Source of the DNA: Streptomyces aureocirculatus
Lineage (GTDB): Bacteria; Actinomycetota; Actinomycetes; Streptomycetales; Streptomycetaceae
Direction: 5' to 3'
DNA: 15,986 nt
Assembly (NCBI RefSeq): GCF_000720475.1
Contig: NZ_JOAP01000084.1
Span: 1 to 15,986, forward strand
Part shown: positions 7,208 through 15,876 of the stretch, piece after piece
How the letters are laid out: each line of letters opens with the position of its first letter
Numbering within the stretch: the stretch's first letter is position 1
Translations under genes and position numbers: made by a program
The notes under the pieces: model-generated
What the model was told of the DNA's origin: nothing
Seen by the model: the letters and a program-made list of their open reading frames with translations, nothing else
Databases searched by the model: none

Positions 7208-8026
7208 TCAGTACGGTGCGGGATACCCGTATCCGCCCGCCACGGGGGCGGCCGGGGCCGCCTGGGCGTCGCGGTCGTAGAAGGGCCGGGCGTTGGCGCG
7301 CAGCCACATCGCGACCGGGTCGTGCACGTCGGACATCGCCACGGTGGACACCGGCAGACCCTCGGGGACGGCGCCGATGGACTGCCGCATCATCGCGCGG
7401 ACCGCGTCCACCGAGGCGGGCGAGGTGTCGTAGACGTCGAGGCCGATGGCCAGGTACGGGGCGCCGAGCGCGGGCTGCACCCAGGCGCGGCGCAGCGAGC
7501 GGACCGCCTGTGTGCGGTGGGCGTTCTGCGTCAACAAAGCGTAGAACTGTGGCAGTTCGATGGCCGGTTCCGTCAGCCTGAGCGGGCCCGCGGGCTGCTG
7601 GTCGAGGCCGCTCGTGAGACGGCGCAGATCCAGCCAGGGGATGCCCACGCCGCCGCCCGGCGCATGCGGATTCAGCCACAGGCCGTAGTGGTCGGGGTAG
7701 AGGGCGCGGGCCGCGTCGAGGCCGCCGATCACTTCGTACCCGCGGTTCCAGCCGCTGGCCGCGAGCTCCTGGGCGGAGGTCACGCACGGCGCGTAGCCGA
7801 GGCCCTCGATCTCCATGTTGCCGTACTGCGCGTCGGGGGACCCTGCCTGGCCGTGCCAGAGCAGCATCCAGACCTGGCCCTCCGCGAGGGCGTGCAGGAG
7901 CGCCTCGTACGTGTCGTAGCGCCCCGGGGCGACCTGGCGCAGCATGTGCTCGACCCGCTCCCACGGTGTCGACCGCGCTCGACCCTGGGTGGTCCCATCG
8001 CCCGCGGCCGTGCCCGACGCACTCAC
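7208..8026 (-). CDS. SseB-like protein (enhanced serine sensitivity family), second of a tandem pair
   Basis: 272 aa, no signal peptide or membrane segment, so probably cytoplasmic. Recognisable SseB-like features are WERVEHMLRQ near 22-31, the VWMLLW strand at 52-57, YAPCVTSAQEL around 78-88, LWLNPHAPGGGVGIP around 117-130, and a C-terminal domain ending DPVAMWLRANARPFY (236-250). That ending closely resembles DPVADWMRERIRPFF in the neighbouring protein, so the two are paralogs. The last 20 residues are a Pro/Gly/Tyr-rich disordered tail. The GTG start has AGGGG 9 nt ahead. The name comes from E. coli SseB, whose overproduction enhances serine sensitivity; the biochemical role is unknown. 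It is separated by 209 nt from its paralog and lies near the glycine/serine genes. Confidence 0.78.
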   Translation of the reverse strand: MSASGTAAGDGTTQGRARSTPWERVEHMLRQVAPGRYDTYEALLHALAEGQVWMLLWHGQAGSPDAQYGNMEIEGLGYAPCVTSAQELAASGWNRGYEVIGGLDAARALYPDHYGLWLNPHAPGGGVGIPWLDLRRLTSGLDQQPAGPLRLTEPAIELPQFYALLTQNAHRTQAVRSLRRAWVQPALGAPYLAIGLDVYDTSPASVDAVRAMMRQSIGAVPEGLPVSTVAMSDVHDPVAMWLRANARPFYDRDAQAAPAAPVAGGYGYPAPY

Positions 8027-8147
8027 CCGTAACCGCCCCTTTGCGACGTGCCCTACGTACTCGACCGCCCCAGCTTACTTCTGGCGGGGGCGCCTTGATC
8101 GGGGCTTGTGCTGGTCGTCATCGTGCCGCCGCTTCGCGGGGAGGTTT

Positions 8148-8162
8148 CCCACCCACCCACCC
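8148..8162 (-). other. (GGGT)-type G-quadruplex motif between the two SseB-like genes
   Basis: The minus strand reads GGGTGGGTGGGTGGG: four G3 tracts with single-T loops, one of the most stable G-quadruplex patterns known. It lies in the 209-nt spacer (8027-8235), on the coding strand for both flanking genes, so it would appear in the mRNA. A short inverted repeat CGTCCG/CGGACG (8168-8173, 8185-8190) lies next to it on the side transcribed first. The spacer shows no gene. Confidence 0.6.
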
Positions 8163-8235
8163 GTCGCCGTCCGCCCCGGCGCGCCGGACGCAAACCCCGT
8201 GCGCGTCCGCCCCTGCGTGGCGGAGCTCGTGCCCC

Positions 8236-9129
8236 TCAGTGGGACGTGAAGAACGGGCGTATGCGTTCCCGCATCCAGTCCGCCACCGGGTCCTGGGCCA
8301 CGTCCAGCAGGACGAGGTTGACCGGCCAGGGGAGGGGGCAGTGACCGAGGGCTCGGCCCAGGGCCCGCATGGGGAGGTCGCGGGCGTCGCCGTCCCAGGA
8401 GGTCAGTTCGACGCCCACGAAGAGCGTCGGGTCCTCGGTCTCGACGGCGGCCAGGCAGCGGCGGGCGGTGAGCACCACGCCTGCGCCCCGGAACTCCTCG
8501 GCCGCTGCGGCCAGGAAGTCGACCGGGTCCTCCTTCCAGTCCGGCTCGAACAGGCGCACGCGCCCCCCGCTCGCCGGTCCGTCGAGCTCGGTGCGCCCCA
8601 CCCGGCACAGCGCCGCGACGGCGGGCGGCGGCAGCGGCACGGTGACGGTGCCCTCCGGGTTCAGGGCGATGCCGAGCTGCGGCGGCAGGCCGCGGGCGAA
8701 CTCCACGGCGGGCGCCACGGTGCAGGGCATGCGGCCGCCCGTGGCCTGCTGGAACTGCTGCTCGGAGGTGAAGACGGGGACGTAGGCCTGGCCGTCGATG
8801 TCGAGGGTGGGCAGGTCGAGGGTCCCGCTGTCCGGGCCGCCGCCGCTCGGCAGCGGGATCCAGACCCGGCTGCGGCCCAGGGTCTCGACGATGCGGGCCC
8901 CCACCGCGTCGGACGGCGGTGCGCCGAGCGAGGCGGCGAGCACCTCCTCCAGCTCGTTGGCCGGCCACCCTCCGTACGGGTGCGCGTGCGCCGGTCCGTA
9001 CGGATATGCGTGCTCCTGCGCCTGTACCTGTACCTGTGCCGGGATGCCGCCCGGGAGGTCCGCCGCGTAACCCGGGTGGCCCGGGTAGTCCGGATGGCCC
9101 GGGTGGCCCGGAAAGTCCGGATGGTTCAT
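8236..9129 (-). CDS. SseB-like protein (enhanced serine sensitivity family), first of a tandem pair
   Basis: 297 aa, predicted cytoplasmic. Residues 1-55 are a His/Pro/Gly/Tyr-rich disordered head with [HFY]-P-[GD] triplets at 3-20. The SseB N-terminal domain spans about 57-165 (NELEEVLAASLG, VWIPLPSG, YVPVFTSEQQF, LNPEGTVTVPLP). A C-terminal domain spans about 190-297 (VRLFEPDWKEDPVDFL, VGVELTSWDGD), ending DPVADWMRERIRPFF. ATG 9129 has AGGGG 9 nt upstream. It follows the P-loop protein gene after 82 nt and precedes its paralog. Streptomyces genomes are known to carry SseB-family genes beside gcvT. No catalytic motif is visible; a regulatory or protein-binding role in serine/glycine tolerance is plausible but unproven. 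Confidence 0.82.
   Translation of the reverse strand: MNHPDFPGHPGHPDYPGHPGYAADLPGGIPAQVQVQAQEHAYPYGPAHAHPYGGWPANELEEVLAASLGAPPSDAVGARIVETLGRSRVWIPLPSGGGPDSGTLDLPTLDIDGQAYVPVFTSEQQFQQATGGRMPCTVAPAVEFARGLPPQLGIALNPEGTVTVPLPPPAVAALCRVGRTELDGPASGGRVRLFEPDWKEDPVDFLAAAAEEFRGAGVVLTARRCLAAVETEDPTLFVGVELTSWDGDARDLPMRALGRALGHCPLPWPVNLVLLDVAQDPVADWMRERIRPFFTSH
9070..9123 (-). repeat. 9-bp tandem repeat in the 5' end of the SseB-like gene
   Basis: Six 9-bp units of the type CCGGRTRGY, read on the plus strand, encode the triplets HPD, FPG, HPG, HPD, YPG, HPG (residues 3-20). The regular three-residue period implies origin by tandem duplication. The product is a His-rich, Pro/Gly-rich unstructured segment. 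Confidence 0.8.
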
Positions 9130-9211
9130 GTGCCTCGACCCCTGCTCTGCCGTGCTCCTGCTGCCGGTGCCCGACCCTAACGCCGGGGCCAGGACCGGTG
9201 GCGCCGGGCCC

Positions 9212-9943
9212 TCACGCCCCGAAGCCGATCTCCCTCAGCGCCCCGGCCGCCTCCCGGTCGAGCAGCACCGCCGAGCCGCAGCCCGGTGGCAGCTCGCCGC
9301 GCTCCACGGCCCGCACGAGGCCGCCGACCGTCCTGCGGTGCCGCGCGAAGGCGTACCGCGACACCCCGCGCCCGCGCGCCCGCTGCCCCTCGACGGCGGT
9401 CTCGACGGGCACGTCGAGCAGGAGCAGGCGCAGGGTCGTCCCACGGCGGGCCGCCGCCCTGGCCAGCCAGCGGCGCACCCAGGGCTGGGTGCCGCAGTCG
9501 TGCACGACGACGCCCTCGCCCGCGCGCAGGGCCCGGCGCAGACCGGCGTAGTGCGCGACGCGCACCAGGGGGCGGTAGAGCGCGTAGGGCAGCAGCCGCG
9601 GCATGCGGGCCGCCCAGCGGTCGCGGGTGTCCTGGGAGTCCACGCGGGGGCCCGCCACCGCGCGCCGCATCAGCGTGGACTTGCCGCTGCCAGGAAGCCC
9701 GGAGACCACCACGACGTCCGCCGCGCCGAAGACGAGGCGCCGGGGTCCCGCGGCGGCACCGCGGCCCCTGAGGTCACGCACGACCGGCCGCGGGAAGTAC
9801 CCGAGGCTCTCGCGCGCGGGCACCCCGGTCTGCGGCGGCAGCACACCGACGCCGCCGCCCGGTGGCGCCACGCCCGTGGCCGCCTCACAAGCACTGCTCC
9901 TGCGCACCGTGATCCGCCTCCCCATGCTGGTCACGTCACTCAT
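9212..9943 (-). CDS. P-loop ATPase / small-molecule kinase-like protein
   Basis: 243 aa. Walker A GLPGSGKST lies at 82-90 after a hydrophobic strand (ADVVVVSG). DSQDTRDRW (102-110) follows, then VVVHDCGTQPWVRR (145-158), LRLLLLDVP (171-179) and an Arg-rich segment around 188-204 that resembles a lid. The order fits the AAA_33/zeta-toxin/gluconate-kinase type of P-loop proteins, which phosphorylate small molecules, rather than a hexameric AAA+ machine. Residues 1-65 are non-conserved and Arg/Pro/Gly-rich. The frame stays open far upstream, but ATG 9943 has GGAG 9 nt ahead and a promoter-like pair just upstream. It is first in a minus-strand cluster with the two SseB-like genes and divergent from the glycine riboswitch. 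Substrate unknown. Confidence 0.75.
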   Translation of the reverse strand: MSDVTSMGRRITVRRSSACEAATGVAPPGGGVGVLPPQTGVPARESLGYFPRPVVRDLRGRGAAAGPRRLVFGAADVVVVSGLPGSGKSTLMRRAVAGPRVDSQDTRDRWAARMPRLLPYALYRPLVRVAHYAGLRRALRAGEGVVVHDCGTQPWVRRWLARAAARRGTTLRLLLLDVPVETAVEGQRARGRGVSRYAFARHRRTVGGLVRAVERGELPPGCGSAVLLDREAAGALREIGFGA

Positions 9944-9960
9944 CCAGTACTTCTCCGTCG

Positions 9961-9988
9961 AGTGTAAAGAGAAGGTAATGACGCACAA
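9961..9988 (-). promoter_or_regulatory. Candidate promoter of the P-loop ATPase/SseB cluster
   Basis: On the minus strand, TTGTGC (9983-9988) and TACACT (9961-9966) are separated by 16 nt and resemble vegetative -35/-10 boxes. The predicted start would lie only about 10 nt before ATG 9943, leaving the GGAG at 9953-9956 at the extreme 5' end of the mRNA. That is unusual but tolerated in actinobacteria. Confidence 0.35.
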
Positions 9989-10040
9989 GAGCGCCAAGGG
10001 CCCTGAAGCCCCCGAAACCAGCGCACTCAGGTTGCGGCTG

Positions 10041-10069
10041 TTGTGAAGAGGGGGCGCGTGCAATGATGT
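10041..10069 (+). promoter_or_regulatory. Candidate promoter of the gcvT operon
   Basis: TTGTGA (10041-10046) and TGATGT (10064-10069) are 17 nt apart, placing the transcription start near 10076-10080, just before the riboswitch. The -10 is poor. It is embedded in an imperfect inverted repeat (10053-10076) that could be a regulator site. Confidence 0.3.
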
Positions 10070-10100
10070 GCGCGCCAACTCCATACCGGCCGCTTGAATC

Positions 10101-10311
10101 CGCGCGGGAGAGTTCCCGGGGACATGACGTTCCCCCCGGGACGCCGAAGGAGCAAGTTCCTCCCTTGAATCTCTCAGGCCCCGTACCGCGCGGGCGAGGC
10201 ACATCTGAAAAGCGGGCCACCACCGGTCACAGGGGCGGCTCCACCCAAGGTGCAAGTCATGTCCCGGCGCACGTACGGGCGTGGTGAACCTCTCAGGTCC
10301 GATGACAGATG
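10101..10311 (+). promoter_or_regulatory. Tandem glycine riboswitch upstream of gcvT
   Basis: Two aptamers are visible. Aptamer I (10101-10192) is closed by P1 CGCGCG/CGCGCG and contains the conserved GGGAGAG, CGCCGAAGGAGCAAG and AATCTCTCAGGCC blocks. Aptamer II (10202-10311) is closed by P1 CATCTG (10202-10207) with CAGATG (10306-10311), and has CCAAGGTGCAAG and GAACCTCTCAGGTCCGATGA. A short linker, GGCGAGGCA, joins them; together with the leader CCGCTTGA it could form the kink-turn typical of tandem glycine riboswitches. Glycine riboswitches upstream of gcv genes are known activators, including in Streptomyces griseus, so glycine should switch gcvT and downstream genes on. Confidence 0.93.
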
Positions 10312-10335
10312 GGGAGGATGGACCTCGCCCGTCAT
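10301..10335 (+). promoter_or_regulatory. Possible riboswitch expression platform hairpin
   Basis: GATGAC and GGGGAGG (10301-10317) can pair with CCTCGCCC and GTCAT (10323-10335) around an ATGGA loop, with an internal loop and a bulge. This uses the 3' strand of aptamer II P1, so glycine binding should disfavour it. It resembles an actinobacterial terminator without a U-run. A second short helix, CCCG/CGGG (10328-10331, 10340-10343), could cover the gcvT ribosome-binding site. These are pairing inferences only. Confidence 0.4.
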
Positions 10336-10354
10336 GCCCCGGGAGCCAGTACTG

Positions 10355-11482
10355 ATGAGCAATACGCCACCACGCCACACTGCCCTAGACACCCTGCACC
10401 GGTCGCTCGGTGCGACCATGACCGACTTCGCGGGCTGGGACATGCCGCTGCGGTACGCCAGCGAGCGCGACGAGCACAACGCCGTCCGCACCCGGGCCGG
10501 TCTCTTCGACCTCTCCCACATGGGTGAGATCACCGTCACCGGTCCCCAGGCCGTGGACCTCCTGAACTACGCGCTCGTCGGCAACATCGGCTCCGTCGGC
10601 ACCGGCCGCGCCCGCTACACCATGATCTGTCGGGCGGACGGCGGCATCCTCGACGACCTGATCGTCTACCGGCTCCAGGACGAGCAGTTCATGGTCGTCG
10701 CCAACGCCGGGAACGCCCAGGTCGTCCTGGACGCGCTGACCGAGCGGGCGGCCGGCTTCGACGCCGAGGTCCGCGACGACCGCGAGGCCTACGCCCTGCT
10801 CGCCGTCCAGGGACCGGAGTCCCCCGGCATCCTGAAGTCGGTCACCGACGCCGACCTCGACGGCCTGAAGTACTACGCGGGCCTGCCAGGCACCGTCGCG
10901 GGCGTCCCGGCCCTGATCGCCCGCACCGGCTACACCGGCGAGGACGGCTTCGAGCTGTTCGTGGCCCCCGAGCACGCCGAGCAGTTGTGGCGGGCCCTGA
11001 CGGACGCGGGCGCACCCGTGGGCCTGGTCCCCTGCGGCCTGTCCTGCCGCGACACCCTTCGCCTGGAGGCGGGCATGCCGCTGTACGGGCACGAGCTGAC
11101 CACGGCCCTGACGCCGTTCGACGCCGGTCTCGGGCGGGTCGTCAAGTTCGACAAGACGAGCCACGCGGACGACTTCGTGGGCGGCGAGGCGCTGCGGGGC
11201 GCAGCCGAGCGCGCCGAGGCCGCTCCCCCGCGCAAGCTCGTCGGCCTGATCGCCGAGGGCCGCCGGGTCCCGCGCGCGGGCATGAGCGTGGTCGCCGACG
11301 GCGAGGTCGTCGGCGAGGTCACATCGGGCGCGCCGTCCCCGACGCTCGGCAAGCCGATCGCGATGGCCTACGTGGACGTGGCGCACGCCGCTCCCGGCAC
11401 GCCGGGCGTGGGCGTGGACATCCGCGGCACGCACGAGCCGTACGAAGTCGTCGCGCTGCCGTTCTACAAGCGCCAGAAGTGA
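10355..11482 (+). CDS. gcvT: Glycine cleavage system T protein (aminomethyltransferase)
   Basis: 375 aa. T-protein takes the aminomethyl group from lipoylated H-protein, releases ammonia and makes 5,10-methylene-tetrahydrofolate. Family landmarks are FAGWDMPLRY near 25-34, FDLSHMGE (51-58), GGILDDL (96-102) with catalytic Asp101, TGYTGEDGFE (191-200) in the folate-binding fold, and RDTLRLEAGMPLYGHEL (232-248). Length is typical. ATG 10355 is chosen because GGGAG lies 9 nt ahead and it aligns with the family; an in-frame ATG at 10334 would add seven residues. It is the first gene after the tandem glycine riboswitch. The final codons and TGA form part of a short direct repeat that recurs downstream. 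Confidence 0.97.
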   Translation: MSNTPPRHTALDTLHRSLGATMTDFAGWDMPLRYASERDEHNAVRTRAGLFDLSHMGEITVTGPQAVDLLNYALVGNIGSVGTGRARYTMICRADGGILDDLIVYRLQDEQFMVVANAGNAQVVLDALTERAAGFDAEVRDDREAYALLAVQGPESPGILKSVTDADLDGLKYYAGLPGTVAGVPALIARTGYTGEDGFELFVAPEHAEQLWRALTDAGAPVGLVPCGLSCRDTLRLEAGMPLYGHELTTALTPFDAGLGRVVKFDKTSHADDFVGGEALRGAAERAEAAPPRKLVGLIAEGRRVPRAGMSVVADGEVVGEVTSGAPSPTLGKPIAMAYVDVAHAAPGTPGVGVDIRGTHEPYEVVALPFYKRQK

Positions 11483-11524
11483 CACCCGGGCGCCAGAAGT
11501 GACCCGTGCGGGCGTCGGAAGTGA
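11471..11524 (+). repeat. Triplicated gcvT stop-codon segment
   Basis: CGCCAGAAGTGA, the last codons and stop of gcvT (11471-11482), is repeated exactly at 11491-11502 and as CGTCGGAAGTGA at 11513-11524, giving periods of 20 and 22 nt. It lies in the 111-nt gcvT-gcvH spacer, which holds no gene. It looks like local tandem duplication of the gene end. Confidence 0.85.
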
Positions 11525-11593
11525 CGTACGCCCGTCTCAGCCCGCAAGACCCACGTTCCCGAGCACACGTCCGCGTACAGGAGAATTCAGGCC

Positions 11594-11971
11594 ATGAGCA
11601 ACCCCCAGCGTCTGCGTTACAGCAAGGAGCACGAGTGGCTGTCGGCCACCGAGGACGGTGTGGCGACCGTCGGCATCACGGAGCACGCCGCCAACGCGCT
11701 CGGTGACGTCGTCTTCGCCCAGCTCCCGGTCGTCGGCGACACGGTGACCGCGGGCGAGTCCTGCGGCGAGCTGGAGTCGACCAAGTCGGTGAGCGACCTC
11801 TACGCCCCGGTCACGGGCGAGGTCGTCGAGGCCAACCAGGACGTCGTGGACGACCCGTCCCTGGTGAACTCGGCCCCCTTCGAGGGCGGCTGGCTGTTCA
11901 AGGTGCGCATCGCGGACGAGCCGGACGACCTGATGTCCGCCGATGAGTACACCGCCTTCACCGCCGGCTGA
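11594..11971 (+). CDS. gcvH: Glycine cleavage system H protein (lipoyl carrier)
   Basis: 125 aa, the usual size. H-protein carries the aminomethyl intermediate between P-, T- and L-proteins on a lipoyl arm. The lipoylation site is Lys64 within [15 protein letters not shown], with the conserved YSKEHEWL at 9-16, [15 protein letters not shown] at about 27-41 and a C-terminal GGWLFKV. AGGAGA lies 9 nt before the ATG. It is in the operon with gcvT (111-nt spacer with direct repeats) and glyA (21-nt spacer), so glycine-riboswitch control should extend to it. The frame is complete with no oddities. Confidence 0.97.
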   Translation: MSNPQRLRYSKEHEWLSATEDGVATVGITEHAANALGDVVFAQLPVVGDTVTAGESCGELESTKSVSDLYAPVTGEVVEANQDVVDDPSLVNSAPFEGGWLFKVRIADEPDDLMSADEYTAFTAG

Positions 11972-11992
11972 GCCAACCGTCAAGGATCTCCG

Positions 11993-13255
<1,263 letters not shown>

Positions 13256-13285
13256 TTTCGTACGCTTTAGTTGGTACGGACTTCC

Positions 13286-13331
13286 GGGGCACCGCGCACA
13301 CTGGACACCAGGACAGTGCGCGCGGTGCCCC
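13286..13331 (+). terminator. Long inverted repeat after glyA, probable terminator or attenuator
   Basis: 18-bp arms, GGGGCACCGCGCACACTG (13286-13303) and CAGTGCGCGCGGTGCCCC (13314-13331), with one A-C mismatch and a 10-nt loop. It starts 30 nt after the glyA stop and ends 82 nt before the sdaA start. There is no T-run, as is common for Streptomyces terminators. It could end the gcvT-gcvH-glyA transcript or reduce read-through into sdaA. The rest of the 158-nt gap shows no clear promoter. Confidence 0.6.
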
Positions 13332-13413
13332 GCACCACGAGCCCCGCACCCAGCACTGCCCCGCACCACCCCGGCGGACAAAGGCGTCTACCACCCACCA
13401 TTGGAGTTCTCTC

Positions 13414-14770
<1,357 letters not shown>

Positions 14771-14784
<14 letters not shown>

Positions 14785-15790
14785 GCGCGCCCGCCGTCAC
14801 CTGATTGCGGGCGATCAGCGTCTCCACCAGGCCGGCGCGGGTGTTGGGGTAGTCCATCGGTACGATCCCGAGCCCGCGCCAGGCGCGCCCCTCCGCGCTC
14901 TCCAGGAGCGTGTGCACACGCGGGTTGAGGTCGTCGGAGTTCCACCGGGGCGGCAGCCCGGCCGCGGTGCTGACGAAGTTGACGTACTGCTTGCCGGGGC
15001 TGCTCGCGGCCTTCCTGAAGTGCGCCTCGATCTTGGGGTACTTGGCGGCGGGCGCCGCGTTCCAGTCGTCCTGGAGGTCGAAGACACCGCCGTCGCCCCA
15101 CCGGATGCCGCCGGGCAGACCGCCGTTGTCGGCGATGAGCACGACTTTCCCGCGTACGTCGCCGAGGCGCGGCCAGGCCGTCCCGATATGGAAGAGGGAC
15201 CGCCAGCCGCGCCGGTCCAGATAGTCGTCGAAGACGGCCCGGAACGCAGCGTCGCTCGCCTGCGAATACTCCTGCTTGACCCGCATGAGGACGGTCTCCG
15301 TGGGCTGCCCGCCGAGGAAGTCCCGGCAGGCGCGCAGCACGTCGTCGAAGTTCAGGTTCTGGTAGAACGCGCCGTGGTGGATGGTGAACGAGCCCTCGAA
15401 GGCCCGGCACCGGATGTCCAGGAACCGTATTCCCGCGGCGAGTTGGGCGCTGATCGTGGTGTTCTGGCACTCCACCCACCAGCCGCCGAAGCGGGCGCCG
15501 GAGTCGTGGGTGCCGGGGATCGTCAGGCGTTGCAGCGGGGTGGCGGCATCGATCCCCGCCATCCAGTTCCGCACGCCACGTACGCCGTGTACGCCCCGTA
15601 TGCCGTGTACGCCACGTACGCCGTGTACGCCACGTACGCCGTGTACGCCACGTACGCCGTGTACGCCACGCACCTGGTCGCGGCGCGCGGCACTCGCGGG
15701 CGACGCGGCCGACACGGGCCGCGTGAGGGCGGTGGCGGAGGCCGTCGCTGCGGCGGCGGAGGCGAGGAAGGCGCGGCGGGTCAAGGGCAT
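14771..15790 (-). CDS. Tat-exported PI-specific phospholipase C-like protein with collagen-like repeat
   Basis: 339 aa from ATG 15790, which has AAGGA 8 nt ahead; the frame stays open 51 codons further but the signal peptide fixes the start. TRRAFLAS at 4-11 is a twin-arginine motif, followed by an Ala-rich hydrophobic stretch and AxA cleavage sites near 28-34. Residues 41-73 are 11 Arg/His-Gly-Val triplets. The PI-PLC domain starts near 74: IPGTHDSG (91-98) with His95, FLDIRCR (123-129), and IHHGAF (137-142) with His139, the two histidines of the acid-base mechanism. Such enzymes cleave phosphatidylinositol or GPI to diacylglycerol and cyclic inositol phosphate; real substrate here is unknown. 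Convergent with sdaA. Confidence 0.87.
15572..15670 (-). repeat. 11 x 9-bp minisatellite encoding (Arg/His-Gly-Val) triplets
   Basis: Ninety-nine bp of alternating 9-bp halves CGTGGCGTA and CACGGCGTA (coding strand) with few changes. It encodes five RGVHGV hexapeptides (one ends in Ile) plus a final RGV. Glycine falls at every third residue, giving a G-V-H/G-V-R collagen-like register. It lies between the signal peptide and the catalytic domain of the phospholipase-like protein. Confidence 0.93.
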
Positions 15791-15847
15791 GTGGGAGGTC
15801 CTTGGGGTGTGGGGGCGTGCGGGGGGCGGGGAGCAGTGCGCCACTAC

Positions 15848-15876
15848 CGAGTACAGCGGGCAGCCCGGCAAATCAA
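15848..15876 (-). promoter_or_regulatory. Candidate promoter of the phospholipase-like gene
   Basis: On the minus strand, TTGATT (15871-15876) and TACTCG (15848-15853) are 17 nt apart, giving a leader of about 50 nt before ATG 15790. The -10 is imperfect. Upstream, 15877-15986 is C-rich with no gene seen. Confidence 0.35.

Noticed and set aside
9944..10378. 145-codon upstream extension of the P-loop ATPase frame
   Set aside because: It would run backwards through the glycine riboswitch and gcvT promoter; ATG 9943 has a good ribosome-binding site.
10318..10527. ATG immediately after GGGGAGG at the end of the riboswitch as gcvT or leader-peptide start
   Set aside because: There is no spacing between the G-rich sequence and the ATG, the frame differs from gcvT, and GGGGAGG is part of the riboswitch 3' end.
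15572..15670. CRISPR array
   Set aside because: The regular repeats are 9 bp without spacers and lie in frame within a coding sequence, so they are a coding minisatellite.
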